The position numbers and the translations under genes were made by a program. 64,000 bases of DNA from Eubacteriaceae bacterium (GTDB lineage Bacteria > Bacillota > Clostridia > Lachnospirales > Lachnospiraceae), in assembly GCA_910574015.1 (NCBI GenBank), contig CAJSYQ010000008.1, forward strand, positions 43,684 to 107,683, in the 5' to 3' direction. The notes below the pieces were generated by a model. The model ran no database searches, was not told the origin of the DNA, and saw only the letters and a program-made list of their open reading frames with translations. Below are positions 35,178-44,344 of this stretch, in pieces; position 1 is the stretch's first letter, and the number at the start of each line of letters is the position of its first letter.

Positions 35178-36722
35178 TTATTCGTCTTTCTTAAGCAGCG
35201 AAGACATCTCTTGAACCATATCATTGATGGCATTTGCCTGTGTGGCAACCTCTACCGTATCACTGGCGTTGCTTTCCGCCATGGCACTTATTGCACTAAA
35301 CTGTTCATTTTCGTTTCGAATGCTCTCTGCAATATCCTGATTTATTAATACCGTATTCTTAATGACCTCCGCCTGCTCTCTGTGTGCATCTCCCATAGCT
35401 TTGATGGCAGCCACAGAAACATTGAGAAAGCCGGTCATATCCTGCATCCCGTTAAAAACATTGGAAAAATATTCATTTTGTTTTCCTAGTTTTTCGGAAT
35501 TTTCTTTCACCTGCTCAGTAATTTCCGCAACATTTTGCTGCACCCGTTCAATAACCGTCTGGACATCTTTTAAGGATTCCTGGGTATTGTTAGCGAGATT
35601 TCCAACCTCTGTTGCAACTACGGCAAATCCTTTTCCTGCCTCTCCCGCCCTCGCAGCTTCAATGGAAGCATTTAAAGCCAGCAAATTTGTAGAGGATGAG
35701 ATATCACTGATAAGATTTAAAGTTGCTCCTATTTCCTGAACCGCCTCCGACAGTTTTTCTGTAATACTTGTAGTTGCATTCATGGATCGGGACACTTCGC
35801 TGTTGATCAGAGAGAGATCATTTAACAGCTTCTCATTCTGTTCTGATTTATCCAAAAGGTTTTTGGAAGTGTCCTCTACCTTTTCTACGTTTTCAGCAAC
35901 AACGGTTTCCCATTTACTCAATTCGCTAAGATTATCCATACTTTCATCCGTTTTCGCACTTAACAGATTACTTCCCGTCACCAACTGCTCGCTGGTAGAT
36001 GCAAGCTCCTGCGCAGAAGCACTTTCATTTCCGGAAATCTGTGATAGAGCCGAACCCGCGGTATATAATTTCCCCGATAATTCCTGAACGGCAGCAAGCA
36101 CACTGTTCACATGTTCATTATTCTTTTCCAATTCATCTTTCTTGGCACTTACTAAAAAGTGTGCTACAAAGAAAACAAAAATAATTAATCCGGATAAAGA
36201 TAATACTAATGCAACCAGACACATAATAATGTCCGACAGAAACAACTCGTCCTTGACAGGAAGAAGATCGGTTCCTCTCATAAACCAGCCAATAAAAAGG
36301 GAGACCATACACATTAAACCGCTTGCCAGCAGCATTTTAATATCCAAAAAGAATGCCATCAAAATAAGAAAGAAGAATAAAAATCCCCAAAATGTCCTTG
36401 TGGGAAGCATATATAATAAATAATTCCACTGAAGAACTAAAACGATCACGGAAAAGGTTTTACCGATCTTTAATCTGCCTTCTTTTAAATATCCATCCTG
36501 ATCAAAAGATGATTTTATTATAAGTATTGCTATCACAAAAAATGTTGCATCCATGATACCCAAACCAATCGTGGCAAGCCATGGTACCGTAGGATATAAT
36601 CCGAACATTTTTTCTGTATTAAACATGACAGTAGCACACATACAGGCACTTACTAATATAAAAAGCCCCCATTTGAATACCGTAGATAGATAAACTTCAA
36701 CAGCCGTTCTTTTCTTGTTCAC
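35178..36722 (-). CDS. Six-helix methyl-accepting chemotaxis protein
   Basis: A 514-residue chemoreceptor. The N-terminal half has six membrane segments (about 15-35, 45-67, 85-103, 107-126, 130-150, 160-188), with no periplasmic ligand domain and no HAMP. The C-terminal signalling hairpin includes the tip [24 protein letters not shown]. It has the form of sensors that receive small hydrophobic or membrane signals. The start is a GTG (VNKKR) 36720-36722 behind AGGAGG. The KASIII-like gene ends 12 bases upstream, so the two are translated together. The ligand is unknown. Confidence 0.85.
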   Translation of the reverse strand: MNKKRTAVEVYLSTVFKWGLFILVSACMCATVMFNTEKMFGLYPTVPWLATIGLGIMDATFFVIAILIIKSSFDQDGYLKEGRLKIGKTFSVIVLVLQWNYLLYMLPTRTFWGFLFFFLILMAFFLDIKMLLASGLMCMVSLFIGWFMRGTDLLPVKDELFLSDIIMCLVALVLSLSGLIIFVFFVAHFLVSAKKDELEKNNEHVNSVLAAVQELSGKLYTAGSALSQISGNESASAQELASTSEQLVTGSNLLSAKTDESMDNLSELSKWETVVAENVEKVEDTSKNLLDKSEQNEKLLNDLSLINSEVSRSMNATTSITEKLSEAVQEIGATLNLISDISSSTNLLALNASIEAARAGEAGKGFAVVATEVGNLANNTQESLKDVQTVIERVQQNVAEITEQVKENSEKLGKQNEYFSNVFNGMQDMTGFLNVSVAAIKAMGDAHREQAEVIKNTVLINQDIAESIRNENEQFSAISAMAESNASDTVEVATQANAINDMVQEMSSLLKKDE

Positions 36723-36734
36723 AATAAAAACCTC

Positions 36735-37730
36735 CTAAAATTCATATAATTGAACGATGTAAGACAATCCTGCACCGACAGTGGCAATCACGATCCTGCT
36801 GCCTGATACAGCATATGTATCCCACATTCTATTTAAACATAAAAGCGGACATGTATTTCCGGTATATCCATATTCCGTCCCCAAAAAATGATACTTTCCG
36901 TCAGTTACGTTTAAAAGCTCCAAAGTTTTAATATTAAATTCATCACTGAGCTGTGAGAATATGAAAAAATCTATGTCTTCCACCATCAGTGAATTATTAT
37001 TTAATACCTCCATTATCATATCATACCATACCTGCGGAAGAAAATCCATCTTAAATGGATTCCAAATTAGTCGCTTTTCATTTGGTTCGATGGCCTTTAA
37101 TGGAACTTTTGACATTCCGCATCCTGGATATGTCACCTGTTTATAAAAGTCTGCATCCACTTTCACTATTGTTTCCAAAAAACCTCTGGCGGCCGCTTCC
37201 TCTTTGGTTTCCAGCACTACGCAGGCGGCAGCATCTGCAAATGTCCCATAAACCACCGTATCCGACCATAATGCGATTGGTGTAATACAGAAACACCCTA
37301 CCACCAACGCTCTTGATATATTAGAGCTTTTCATGTATTTATACACAACATCCATTCCCTGTACCATTCCGGTACAATTTGAATTTAAATCAAAAGCAAC
37401 CTTCACATTTGACAGACGTTCTCCATATAATCCAGTCACGGTCATGGCATTTGACGGAAATAGATATTCCGGGGTATCTGTACATACTACAAGCATCTCA
37501 ATACTCTGTAAATCAATTTCATGCTTTTTCACACAGTCCTCAATGGCATTTTGACACATCGTTATCGTGTTCTCATTATCCGATATAAAATATCTTTTCC
37601 GCCTTCCCAAATGTTCCATTAAATTGTGGGCATTGAGACCTCTTTTTTCAAAGTGCTCGTCAAGCTGCTCATTATACACCTTGTTTTCCGGGATATAGAT
37701 ACCGGTTCCCTTGATCAATACATTTCTCAT
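36735..37730 (-). CDS. KASIII-like thiolase-fold enzyme with altered active site
   Basis: A 331-residue beta-ketoacyl-ACP synthase III fold. The nucleophile C119 is in LNSNCTGMVQ, and the late Asn is in TGNTCPLL. The catalytic His of the IPHQAN motif is missing: FIFSQLSDEFN has Ser. Without it decarboxylative condensation is unlikely, and acyl transfer or another Claisen-type reaction is possible. The start is ATG 37730 behind GGGGGAA; a TTG at 37745 is in frame. It lies 36 bases after xylB and 12 before the MCP. It is not a housekeeping fabH by context or motif. No acyl carrier protein is nearby. Confidence 0.75.
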   Translation of the reverse strand: MRNVLIKGTGIYIPENKVYNEQLDEHFEKRGLNAHNLMEHLGRRKRYFISDNENTITMCQNAIEDCVKKHEIDLQSIEMLVVCTDTPEYLFPSNAMTVTGLYGERLSNVKVAFDLNSNCTGMVQGMDVVYKYMKSSNISRALVVGCFCITPIALWSDTVVYGTFADAAACVVLETKEEAAARGFLETIVKVDADFYKQVTYPGCGMSKVPLKAIEPNEKRLIWNPFKMDFLPQVWYDMIMEVLNNNSLMVEDIDFFIFSQLSDEFNIKTLELLNVTDGKYHFLGTEYGYTGNTCPLLCLNRMWDTYAVSGSRIVIATVGAGLSYIVQLYEF

Positions 37731-37765
37731 AAGCATTTCCCCCAATCTTCAGTATTCTAAATCCT

Positions 37766-39232
37766 CTAACTATTACTGAATATTTCCTTTACCGCCGGAT
37801 AGAGCCGGCGGAACTGCTCATATTTTTGCTTATATTTCCCTACCAGCTCCGGTTCTGGTTCTATGGTGTCCACCACCCGGACGATGGCTCCCGCGGCTTC
37901 TTCCACTGAGGCATATTCCCCACAGCCCACTGCAGCCAGCATGGCAGCGCCCAGCGCCGGTCCCTCCTCCTGTGCGATCACATCGACTCTGACATCAAGA
38001 ATACTGGCGATCATCCGTTTCCACAGGGAACTTCTTGCACCGCCTCCGCATATCTTCGTCCTCTCAATGGGAATGCCCAGGGATTTTGCCACCTCCAGGG
38101 AATCTCGCAAGGCGAATGCCACACCTTCCAGTACCGCCTGTGTCATCTCCTTCCTGGTGGTATCCATGGACATACCAAAGAACATAGCTCTGGCGTCCGG
38201 GTCATTATGGGGCGACCGCTCCCCCATCAGATAGGGCAGAAAGAACACCGAATTGTCCCCCAGTGCGGTGATACCCGCCTGCTCCCGGGCGAAATCCCCG
38301 GTCCTTAAGATCTCTTCATTCCACCACTTATTGCAGGATGCCGCACTGAGCATACAGCCCATCAGATGATAATTCCCATCTGCATGGGCAAAGGAATGGA
38401 GGGCGTTTGCCGGATCTGCCCCGAATCTCCGGCTGGATATAAAGATCGTGCCAGATGTTCCCAGAGAGAGATTACACTTGCCTTCCCCCACCGTTCCGGT
38501 TCCCACTGCCGCCGCCGCATTATCACCCGCTCCGGCGATGACCTTTACTCCCTTGCCCAGACCAAGCTCCGCCGCGATTTCTGGTCTCAATTCTCCTGTC
38601 ACCTGATAGCTCTCATGGATCTTCGGCAGCATCTCTTCTCCGATGCCGCAGATTTCCAGCATCGGCCTGGACCAGCAGCGGTTTTTCACATCCATCAGCA
38701 GCATGCCGGACGCATCCGACACATCGGTGCAGAAGCTGCCGGATAACCGGTATGCCAGATAATCCTTTGGTAGCATGATCTTCCTGATGGCTGCAAAATT
38801 CTCCGGCTCATGCTTTTGCATCCAGAGGAGCTTCGGGGCAGTAAATCCCGCAAATGCAATGTTCGCTGTATAGGCCGATAATTTCTCTTTTCCTACCGTC
38901 TGATTCAGATACTCTGTCTCTTCCCCTGTCCTGCCGTCATTCCAGAGAATGGCCGGGCGGATCACCTTATCGTCCTGATCCAGGACTACAAGCCCGTGCA
39001 TCTGTCCACCGAAGCTGATCCCGGCAGCCTGTGATCTGTCTGTATCCGCCAGCAATTCCTTCAGTCCCGATATCGTCTGCCGGTACCAGTCCTCCGGCTG
39101 CTGCTCAGACCATCCCGGCTGTGGGAAATGAAGCGGATATTCCTTTGATACAATTTTACGGATACTGCCATCTCCATCCATCAAAAGAAGCTTTACGGCA
39201 GATGTTCCCAGATCGACACCAATATATAACAT
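37766..39232 (-). CDS. xylB: Xylulokinase-like FGGY sugar kinase
   Basis: A 488-residue FGGY kinase. N-terminal GVDLGTSAVKLLLMD, SFGGQMHGLVVLD, ILWNDGRT, and the ATP-site GAGDNAAAAVGTG and C-terminal GGGARSSLWKRMIA fit xylulokinases (MHG motif). It would phosphorylate D-xylulose; the preceding isomerase is of the fucose/arabinose type, so an L-ribulose-like substrate is also possible. Start ATG behind GGGGGAACT. Last sugar gene before the KASIII/MCP pair, 36 bases apart. Confidence 0.87.
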   Translation of the reverse strand: MLYIGVDLGTSAVKLLLMDGDGSIRKIVSKEYPLHFPQPGWSEQQPEDWYRQTISGLKELLADTDRSQAAGISFGGQMHGLVVLDQDDKVIRPAILWNDGRTGEETEYLNQTVGKEKLSAYTANIAFAGFTAPKLLWMQKHEPENFAAIRKIMLPKDYLAYRLSGSFCTDVSDASGMLLMDVKNRCWSRPMLEICGIGEEMLPKIHESYQVTGELRPEIAAELGLGKGVKVIAGAGDNAAAAVGTGTVGEGKCNLSLGTSGTIFISSRRFGADPANALHSFAHADGNYHLMGCMLSAASCNKWWNEEILRTGDFAREQAGITALGDNSVFFLPYLMGERSPHNDPDARAMFFGMSMDTTRKEMTQAVLEGVAFALRDSLEVAKSLGIPIERTKICGGGARSSLWKRMIASILDVRVDVIAQEEGPALGAAMLAAVGCGEYASVEEAAGAIVRVVDTIEPEPELVGKYKQKYEQFRRLYPAVKEIFSNS

Positions 39233-39247
39233 AGTTCCCCCTTCCCA

Positions 39248-39281
39248 CTAGCTGGGCGGCGCAATTTGAACCGTCCCTTAC
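39248..39281. repeat. Short hairpin repeat copy C (diverged)
   Basis: CTAGCTGGGCGGCGCAATTTGAACCGTCCC resembles copy B (TTAGCCCGGCGGCGCCAATCTGAACCCGCCG). It lies between the isomerase and xylB, overlapping the isomerase stop. Confidence 0.4.
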
Positions 39282-40765
39282 CATGGATTTTCCGCCGGAT
39301 ACCTCACGCCTTTCGGCTGGTTGTAACCAATCTCACCTGCCGGCACACCGATATATCGGAACACCTCAAATAATTCCTTCCCGAAATGTCCAAATGCCAC
39401 CGCACCATGATGAGGATAGTTCCCCTCGATCAGCACATGGCGGTAAAACCTCCCCATCTCCGGGATGGCAAATATACCAATGCTTCCAAAGGACCTGGTG
39501 GCCACCGGAAGAACTTCCCCCTGGGCGATATAGGCCCGCAGGACATTGTCCGCCGTACTCTGCAGCCGAAAGAAAGTGATATCTCCCGGAATGATGTCTC
39601 CCTCCAGTGTTCCCTGAGTTACCTCCTCCGGCAGGGACCGCGCCATAATGAGCTGGTTCTTCATCTCGCAGAAGGCCAGCTTGCCGGCCGCCGTATTGCC
39701 GCAGTGGAATCCCATAAACACATCCTTTAACGTATAGTCAAACCTACCCTTTATCTCACTGTCATACATATCCTTCGGCACGGAGTTGTTAATATCCAGA
39801 AGCGTAACCGTATCTCCACTCACCACTGTACCAAGGAATTCACTTAATGCCCCATAGATATCCACTTCGCAGGACACCGGTATTCCCTGGGCAGTTAGCC
39901 GGCTGTTGACATAACAGGGCACGAAGCCAAACTGCGTCTGAAAGGCAGGCCAGCACTTCCCGGCCACCGCCACATATTCCCGGTATCCCTGATGCTCCTG
40001 GATCCAGTCCTTCAGTGTCAGTTCATATTGCGCCAGCTTCGCCAGAATTTCCGGTTTCCTATTGCCCTGTCCCAGCTCCTCTTCCATTTCCTTCACCACG
40101 GCGGGAATCCTCTTATCCCCGGCGTGTTTATGAAATGCCTCGAAGAGATCCAGTTCCGAATTCTCCTCAATCTCTACCCCCATGTTATACAGCTGTTTGA
40201 TGGGAGCATTACAGGCAAGGAAATTCATGGGACGGGGGCCAAAGCTGATGATCTTCAGGCTGCTGAGCCCCACAACGGCCTTCGCAATAGGGATAAATTC
40301 ATGGATCATGTCCGCACAGTCCTCCGCATCCCCCACCGGATACTCTGGTATGTATGCCCTTACATTGCGCAGTTTCAGATTATAGCTGGCATTGAGCATG
40401 CCGCAGTAGGCATCACCCCGCCCGCCGATGAGATCCTCCCCGCTCTCCTCCGCCGCGGCAATAAACATCTTTGGGCCATGGAAATGTTTAGCTAACAGCG
40501 TCTCGGATATCTCCGGCCCAAAGTTCCCCAGATAGACGCACAGCGCATTGCAGCCAGCGGCCCGGACGTCCTCCAGCGCCTGCACCATATGAAGCTCACT
40601 CTCCACAATACAGACTGGACATTCATAGATATCCCCGGCATCGTATTTCTCTCCATAAGCTCTCACCAGCGCCTCCCGGCGGCCCACAGATAAACTCTCG
40701 GGAAAGCAGTCGCGGCTTACCGCAACGATCCCCACTTTTATTTTCGGTGTATTTTTCATGGCCAT
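39278..40765 (-). CDS. L-fucose/L-arabinose isomerase family protein
   Basis: A 495-residue sugar isomerase of the FucI/AraA superfamily. It lacks a signal peptide. Landmarks are VYLGNFGPE, an E-S-G-x-D-L segment (EESGEDLIGG), GKCWPAFQTQFG, VSCEVDIYGALSE, MGFHCGNTA with a metal-binding His and GNYPHHGAVAFGHFG near the end. It would interconvert an aldose with a ketose, which the next gene phosphorylates. The exact sugar cannot be told. First gene of the run isomerase-xylB-KASIII-MCP. Start could be ATG 40765 or ATG 40759. Confidence 0.8.
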   Translation of the reverse strand: MAMKNTPKIKVGIVAVSRDCFPESLSVGRREALVRAYGEKYDAGDIYECPVCIVESELHMVQALEDVRAAGCNALCVYLGNFGPEISETLLAKHFHGPKMFIAAAEESGEDLIGGRGDAYCGMLNASYNLKLRNVRAYIPEYPVGDAEDCADMIHEFIPIAKAVVGLSSLKIISFGPRPMNFLACNAPIKQLYNMGVEIEENSELDLFEAFHKHAGDKRIPAVVKEMEEELGQGNRKPEILAKLAQYELTLKDWIQEHQGYREYVAVAGKCWPAFQTQFGFVPCYVNSRLTAQGIPVSCEVDIYGALSEFLGTVVSGDTVTLLDINNSVPKDMYDSEIKGRFDYTLKDVFMGFHCGNTAAGKLAFCEMKNQLIMARSLPEEVTQGTLEGDIIPGDITFFRLQSTADNVLRAYIAQGEVLPVATRSFGSIGIFAIPEMGRFYRHVLIEGNYPHHGAVAFGHFGKELFEVFRYIGVPAGEIGYNQPKGVRYPAENPW

Positions 40766-40796
40766 TCCCTCCTTCCTCCATCCGTTTTACACTAAT

Positions 40797-40825
40797 AAAT
40801 TAGCAGAATTGTGAAGTGTAGTCAA
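40797..40825 (-). promoter_or_regulatory. Promoter with palindrome before the isomerase operon
   Basis: Minus strand TTGACT (40820-40825), 17-base spacer, TAATTT (40797-40802). The palindrome CTAATAAATTAG (40792-40803) covers the -10 region and could be an operator. Confidence 0.5.
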
Positions 40826-40832
40826 TAGCAAC

Positions 40833-40849
40833 AAAAAAGGACGCCGTCC
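40833..40849 (-). terminator. Short hairpin with T-run after the XRE gene
   Basis: Minus strand GGACGGCGTCC (40839-40849) followed by six T. The stem is only four pairs, so the call is weak. Confidence 0.4.
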
Positions 40850-40944
40850 AGATATCCTCCTAAAGTCCTGCAGGGTATCTATTTTGGCATCCCATAACCA
40901 ACAATTGAGGTCTGGTCATATCACTAAAACATCATAAAAGATGT

Positions 40945-41274
40945 CTAATCGTCAATCAGCACCTGTATTTCATGATAGGCATCCAGCAACAGCTGCTGTA
41001 TGTTCAGGAGACTGTCCAGAGACGCTTTTCCCTCCGCCTGCGGCAGATTTTTATCTTCCTTCTTCCTGACCTTGCCAAGCAGGATATAGTCCGTCTGTAC
41101 CCCCAGCGCCCTTGCCAGATTCCCAAGCGTATAGGCAGAAAACCCCTTCTTCCCCGTTTCAATCTCATATAAGAAGGACGTGGAAAGCTCCGCCGCCTCC
41201 GCCAGCTCCTCCCTTGTCATCCTGCGCTCTAAGCGCAGGCCTCTGATACGCTCTCCCACAACACAGTTATCCAT
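40945..41274 (-). CDS. XRE family regulator beside agrB
   Basis: A 109-residue protein: N-terminal HTH (residues ~8-62; LRLERRMTREELAEAAELSTSFLYEIETGKK), then a basic linker and a helical C-terminal tail (SLLNIQQLLLDAYHEIQVLI) likely to be the dimer part. The start is ATG 41274 behind GGAGGAAAGGG. Divergent from agrB with 260 bases between, so it may control the Agr genes. Confidence 0.85.
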   Translation of the reverse strand: MDNCVVGERIRGLRLERRMTREELAEAAELSTSFLYEIETGKKGFSAYTLGNLARALGVQTDYILLGKVRKKEDKNLPQAEGKASLDSLLNIQQLLLDAYHEIQVLIDD

Positions 41275-41534
41275 ACCCTTTCCTCCAATCCTGTCACTAG
41301 TACTCACAAATATTATGCCATGTAAGGGGCCGCAATTGCACATATATCAGCAACCTTTTCTCTTTCATGGCTTAACTTCCCGCCTGTTTTCCCACTACAG
41401 CCGCCAAAAATATTCATTACAGAAAAGCATACGCTTGGTAATACAGCCCCATCAGCAAGGTTCTATCTGATATTTTAGTAGCTGTTATGAACCACCGTTT
41501 TTCCTTTTTAGTTCCATTGTACTGGAGGTAAATC

Positions 41535-42122
41535 GTGTTGAAAGATAAATTAAATTCGTACCTGCAGCTCCAGCTGAAATTCACTTCTTCTGAGGCCGCC
41601 AAGATTATCTACGGCTTGCAGGGACTGCTGTCCGAATTGAGCAAATTACTTATTATATTGGCCGTCTCTTTCCCTTTGGGATATACAGATGAAATTCTTG
41701 TGGCCACCATTGTTTTGTTATCCATCCGCTGCAATAGCGGCGGACTGCACTTTGCCCATTACACAAGCTGCCTTATATTCACCTGTAGCTTTTATTCGGC
41801 AGTCATTGTCCTGTCTTCCTTCCCTTTGACAGACGCTTATCTGTCATTTGGCCTGCTGTTCTCTCTGGGCATTTTTATCCTGACCGGACCAATTACTTCG
41901 GTTCTGCGTCCCCGGCTCACACCACAGGAAGTGCAGAGATATACGCATCGCGTAATCTTTCTTTTGCTGATTTACTCCTCCGTATTGATCCTGTTGGATT
42001 CACTGCCCTATAGAAAAATTATCTATTGGGTCATAGTGTTGCAAATATTCCAATTACTATGTGCAAAAATTGCGCGGAAAGGAGAAAGCTATGAAAAATT
42101 TTCTTACACCAAAAATCTATAA
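41535..42122 (+). CDS. agrB: AgrB-like autoinducing peptide protease
   Basis: A 195-residue membrane endopeptidase with five to six membrane segments. It cuts the AgrD precursor and closes its ring. Catalytic H72 and C79 are seven residues apart in RCNSGGLHFAHYTSC, as in Staphylococcus AgrB (77 and 84). Starts at GTG 41535 behind GGAGG. Its last 32 bases overlap agrD. First gene of the rightward agrB-agrD unit. Confidence 0.93.
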   Translation: MLKDKLNSYLQLQLKFTSSEAAKIIYGLQGLLSELSKLLIILAVSFPLGYTDEILVATIVLLSIRCNSGGLHFAHYTSCLIFTCSFYSAVIVLSSFPLTDAYLSFGLLFSLGIFILTGPITSVLRPRLTPQEVQRYTHRVIFLLLIYSSVLILLDSLPYRKIIYWVIVLQIFQLLCAKIARKGESYEKFSYTKNL

Positions 42123-42219
42123 GCTTTGTACATTATGTATGGCTCTTACCATCATTATGACAGCGAAGCATCCCAGCTATCTTTTCTTTGGTGAACCGGA
42201 GTTTCCAGCTGAATCGTAA
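42091..42219 (+). CDS. agrD: AgrD-like cyclic lactone autoinducer precursor
   Basis: A 42-residue gene missed by length cut-offs. Order matches AgrD: an N-terminal amphipathic helix (MKNFLTPKIYKLCTLCMALT), then the peptide AKHPSYLFF and the acidic recognition tail GEPEFPAES. In AgrD the ring is made from Cys or Ser plus four residues, before the D/G-E-P-E tail. Here S29-Y-L-F-F would give a lactone ring since no Cys is at that position. Ribosome site AAGGAG inside the end of agrB. The cleavage site at the N side of the mature peptide is not predictable. Confidence 0.9.
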   Translation: MKNFLTPKIYKLCTLCMALTIIMTAKHPSYLFFGEPEFPAES

Positions 42220-42326
42220 CAAAATACGACAAATTTCGCAATTAGCTAAAGCATTTGTCTGCCAATGCTATTGCGTGAATTTCGCTGGCCAGCCCGGCTC
42301 CGCACCAACTGTACTTTTCAAAAAAA

Positions 42327-42366
42327 CACTCCATTGGCGTACCACTAAACCAATGGAGTGTTTTTT
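42327..42366. terminator. Bidirectional terminator between agrD and the Agr kinase
   Basis: CACTCCATTGG pairs with CCAATGGAGTG and is followed by six T on the right and six A on the left. The stop codon of the convergent kinase lies inside the stem. Confidence 0.88.
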
Positions 42367-43598
42367 CCTGTCATAAGAGAGAAACAGATATAATTCTTCC
42401 CCCCGATCATTTTGTTTTCCGCCATCAGGCCGATCTTATATTTCTGTACCAGTTTCTTCACGTGATACAGCCCGATGCCCCGGTCCTCTCCCTTTGTGCT
42501 GTATCCTTTCTGGAACATCCTCTGCAGCTCCTGATTTTTTATTGGGGAGTGAGGGTTTGCCACACGGATCATAATTCCATCCTGCTTTTCCACTTCAAAG
42601 ACGAGATATTCTGTCTGCCCTGACGCCGCCATATCCTGGATCGCATTATCTAACAGCGTTCCCAAAAGCTCTACCATATGGATATCCTCGATCCCGCAGT
42701 CTGCCAGACTGCATTTCAGTTTCATGCGGATCCGAAGTCCTGCCTCCTGAGCTTCTGTTATTTTCTCATATACATGGGCGATCAGAATCGGGCTCTCCAG
42801 GATCAGCACATCTGCCGGCATCTCATAATCCGCCAGTTTCCCCAGATACTTTCTCTGTTCCTCCACCAGCGTATCATAATCGTCGTACACAATATGAAGA
42901 GAATAGACGGCGTCCAGCTGATTGCGGAATTTGTGCTGCCTTCTTTTAATCTGATCGATGACGCTACGGAAGGCATCGAAGTACTTTTTCCGTATCCTCT
43001 CCTCATAGCGGTACTTCATCAGCCTGAAAACAAGAAACCATAGGAACACCAGACATATTGTGACATAGATATAATCTCCCAGATCAAGTTCCAGCGTCAT
43101 TTGAAAATTTACCACTGCCGTCAGCATCACCATCAGGCTGAACAGCAGTAGGATTATGTACCAGACCTCTTTCCTTGTGCACCATTTCTTCAGATACCAG
43201 ACCGGAATCCTTCCTGCCATTACATAGCAGAGGACGGCGCTGAAAAAAGCAGCTGCCAGATTCGTTATGATGTCCGGCCAGTCAGGCCGCAGCAGAAAGA
43301 CAAAAGGGAAAAAGCATACCAATTCCACTACTCCGCCCAGCACCAGGCTCAGTACTGTTGTGACCAGACTATCCTTCCATGAAACCCGGTATCCCAGTCT
43401 GACATATAAGACTGTGATGAGATAACACCCATTGATCCAGCTGTCGGGAACAGTGAGAATATAGACTGACGCCACAGCCACAAACAGGATTGCCCACAGC
43501 CTGGGAATCTTCTCCTCCCTCCCCAGCAGTCCGTTTAATAAAAATACACTACACAATAATTCCAGCACGACAGCACCGGCTACTGACACATACATCAT
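42345..43598 (-). CDS. agrC: AgrC-like GHKL sensor histidine kinase
   Basis: A 417-residue sensor. Six membrane segments in residues 1-200, then a dimerisation helix with the phospho-accepting His in RRQHKFRNQLDA (the NHxxR variant of AgrC-type kinases), and an ATP-binding GHKL domain with LLDNAIQD (N box) and DRGIGLYHVKKL (G box). It would bind the AgrD-derived lactone and phosphorylate the LytTR regulator encoded two bases upstream. Convergent with agrBD. Confidence 0.9.
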   Translation of the reverse strand: MMYVSVAGAVVLELLCSVFLLNGLLGREEKIPRLWAILFVAVASVYILTVPDSWINGCYLITVLYVRLGYRVSWKDSLVTTVLSLVLGGVVELVCFFPFVFLLRPDWPDIITNLAAAFFSAVLCYVMAGRIPVWYLKKWCTRKEVWYIILLLFSLMVMLTAVVNFQMTLELDLGDYIYVTICLVFLWFLVFRLMKYRYEERIRKKYFDAFRSVIDQIKRRQHKFRNQLDAVYSLHIVYDDYDTLVEEQRKYLGKLADYEMPADVLILESPILIAHVYEKITEAQEAGLRIRMKLKCSLADCGIEDIHMVELLGTLLDNAIQDMAASGQTEYLVFEVEKQDGIMIRVANPHSPIKNQELQRMFQKGYSTKGEDRGIGLYHVKKLVQKYKIGLMAENKMIGGKNYICFSLMTGKNTPLV

Positions 43599-43599
43599 C

Positions 43600-44343
43600 T
43601 CAATAACCCCGCTTCACATATGATTCGTACTCTTTACGAAATCTTTTCTTCATTACAGAGCCCATGCCCAAGGGTTCCTTTACCCCTTTTATGTAAATAT
43701 ACTGATTTACATAATCCACTGATTTAATATAGGCAATATTTACCGCCGTTCCTTTTAACGGCGACAGGAAAACCGAATCCGATACCTGGTTTAAAAAACG
43801 TTTTAATGGCAGGTTGGGAACTTTAATGCACTCCTCCGCACTGTAAACTGACAGAACCCTGTTCTGATGCACCACATAACGGATCTCACCCACATCAATG
43901 GGGTAGGTAATGCCATCATTCCTGAAATAAATCCGTTCCGGCAGCTTCGACGTCTTTTCCCCGCGGGTAAGAATTTCGCTGACAATTCTCTTTACCCGCT
44001 CCTCATCAATTGGTTTTTCAATATAATCATAACAATGCACCCGGTGTAGCAGATCTACCTCAAGTCCCGCAAGCGACGTAATAAATACCACTTCCGCCCC
44101 GGCACAGGAGGGACACTCTTTTATTCTTTCTACAAATCGTATCCCAGAAAAATCATTCCGCTCTTTCGGACGCAGAATAATATCCACCAGATAAAGGTCG
44201 ATCCGGTGTGTCAACGCACAGCCGAGCGCTTCTTCCTGTCCAGAGAAGGCAAATATGCCGGCCTCCGGTTCTGTCGATTTGATCAACCGGACAAGTTTGT
44301 TCCTTGTCAGATCATTATCTTCCAGTATAAGTATTTGTTTCAT
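43600..44343 (-). CDS. agrA: AgrA-like LytTR response regulator
   Basis: A 247-residue protein: receiver domain (1-125; EDND at residues 8-11, phospho-acceptor D54, K of EKP) and a C-terminal LytTR DNA-binding domain (about 140-245; FLSPLKGTAVNIAYIKSVD, YIKGVKEPLGMGSVMKKRF). Binds direct repeats upstream of target promoters; no clear repeat could be picked out near agrB by eye. It starts one base after the XRE stop and is followed by agrC with a one-base gap. Confidence 0.9.
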   Translation of the reverse strand: MKQILILEDNDLTRNKLVRLIKSTEPEAGIFAFSGQEEALGCALTHRIDLYLVDIILRPKERNDFSGIRFVERIKECPSCAGAEVVFITSLAGLEVDLLHRVHCYDYIEKPIDEERVKRIVSEILTRGEKTSKLPERIYFRNDGITYPIDVGEIRYVVHQNRVLSVYSAEECIKVPNLPLKRFLNQVSDSVFLSPLKGTAVNIAYIKSVDYVNQYIYIKGVKEPLGMGSVMKKRFRKEYESYVKRGY

Positions 44344-44344
44344 C

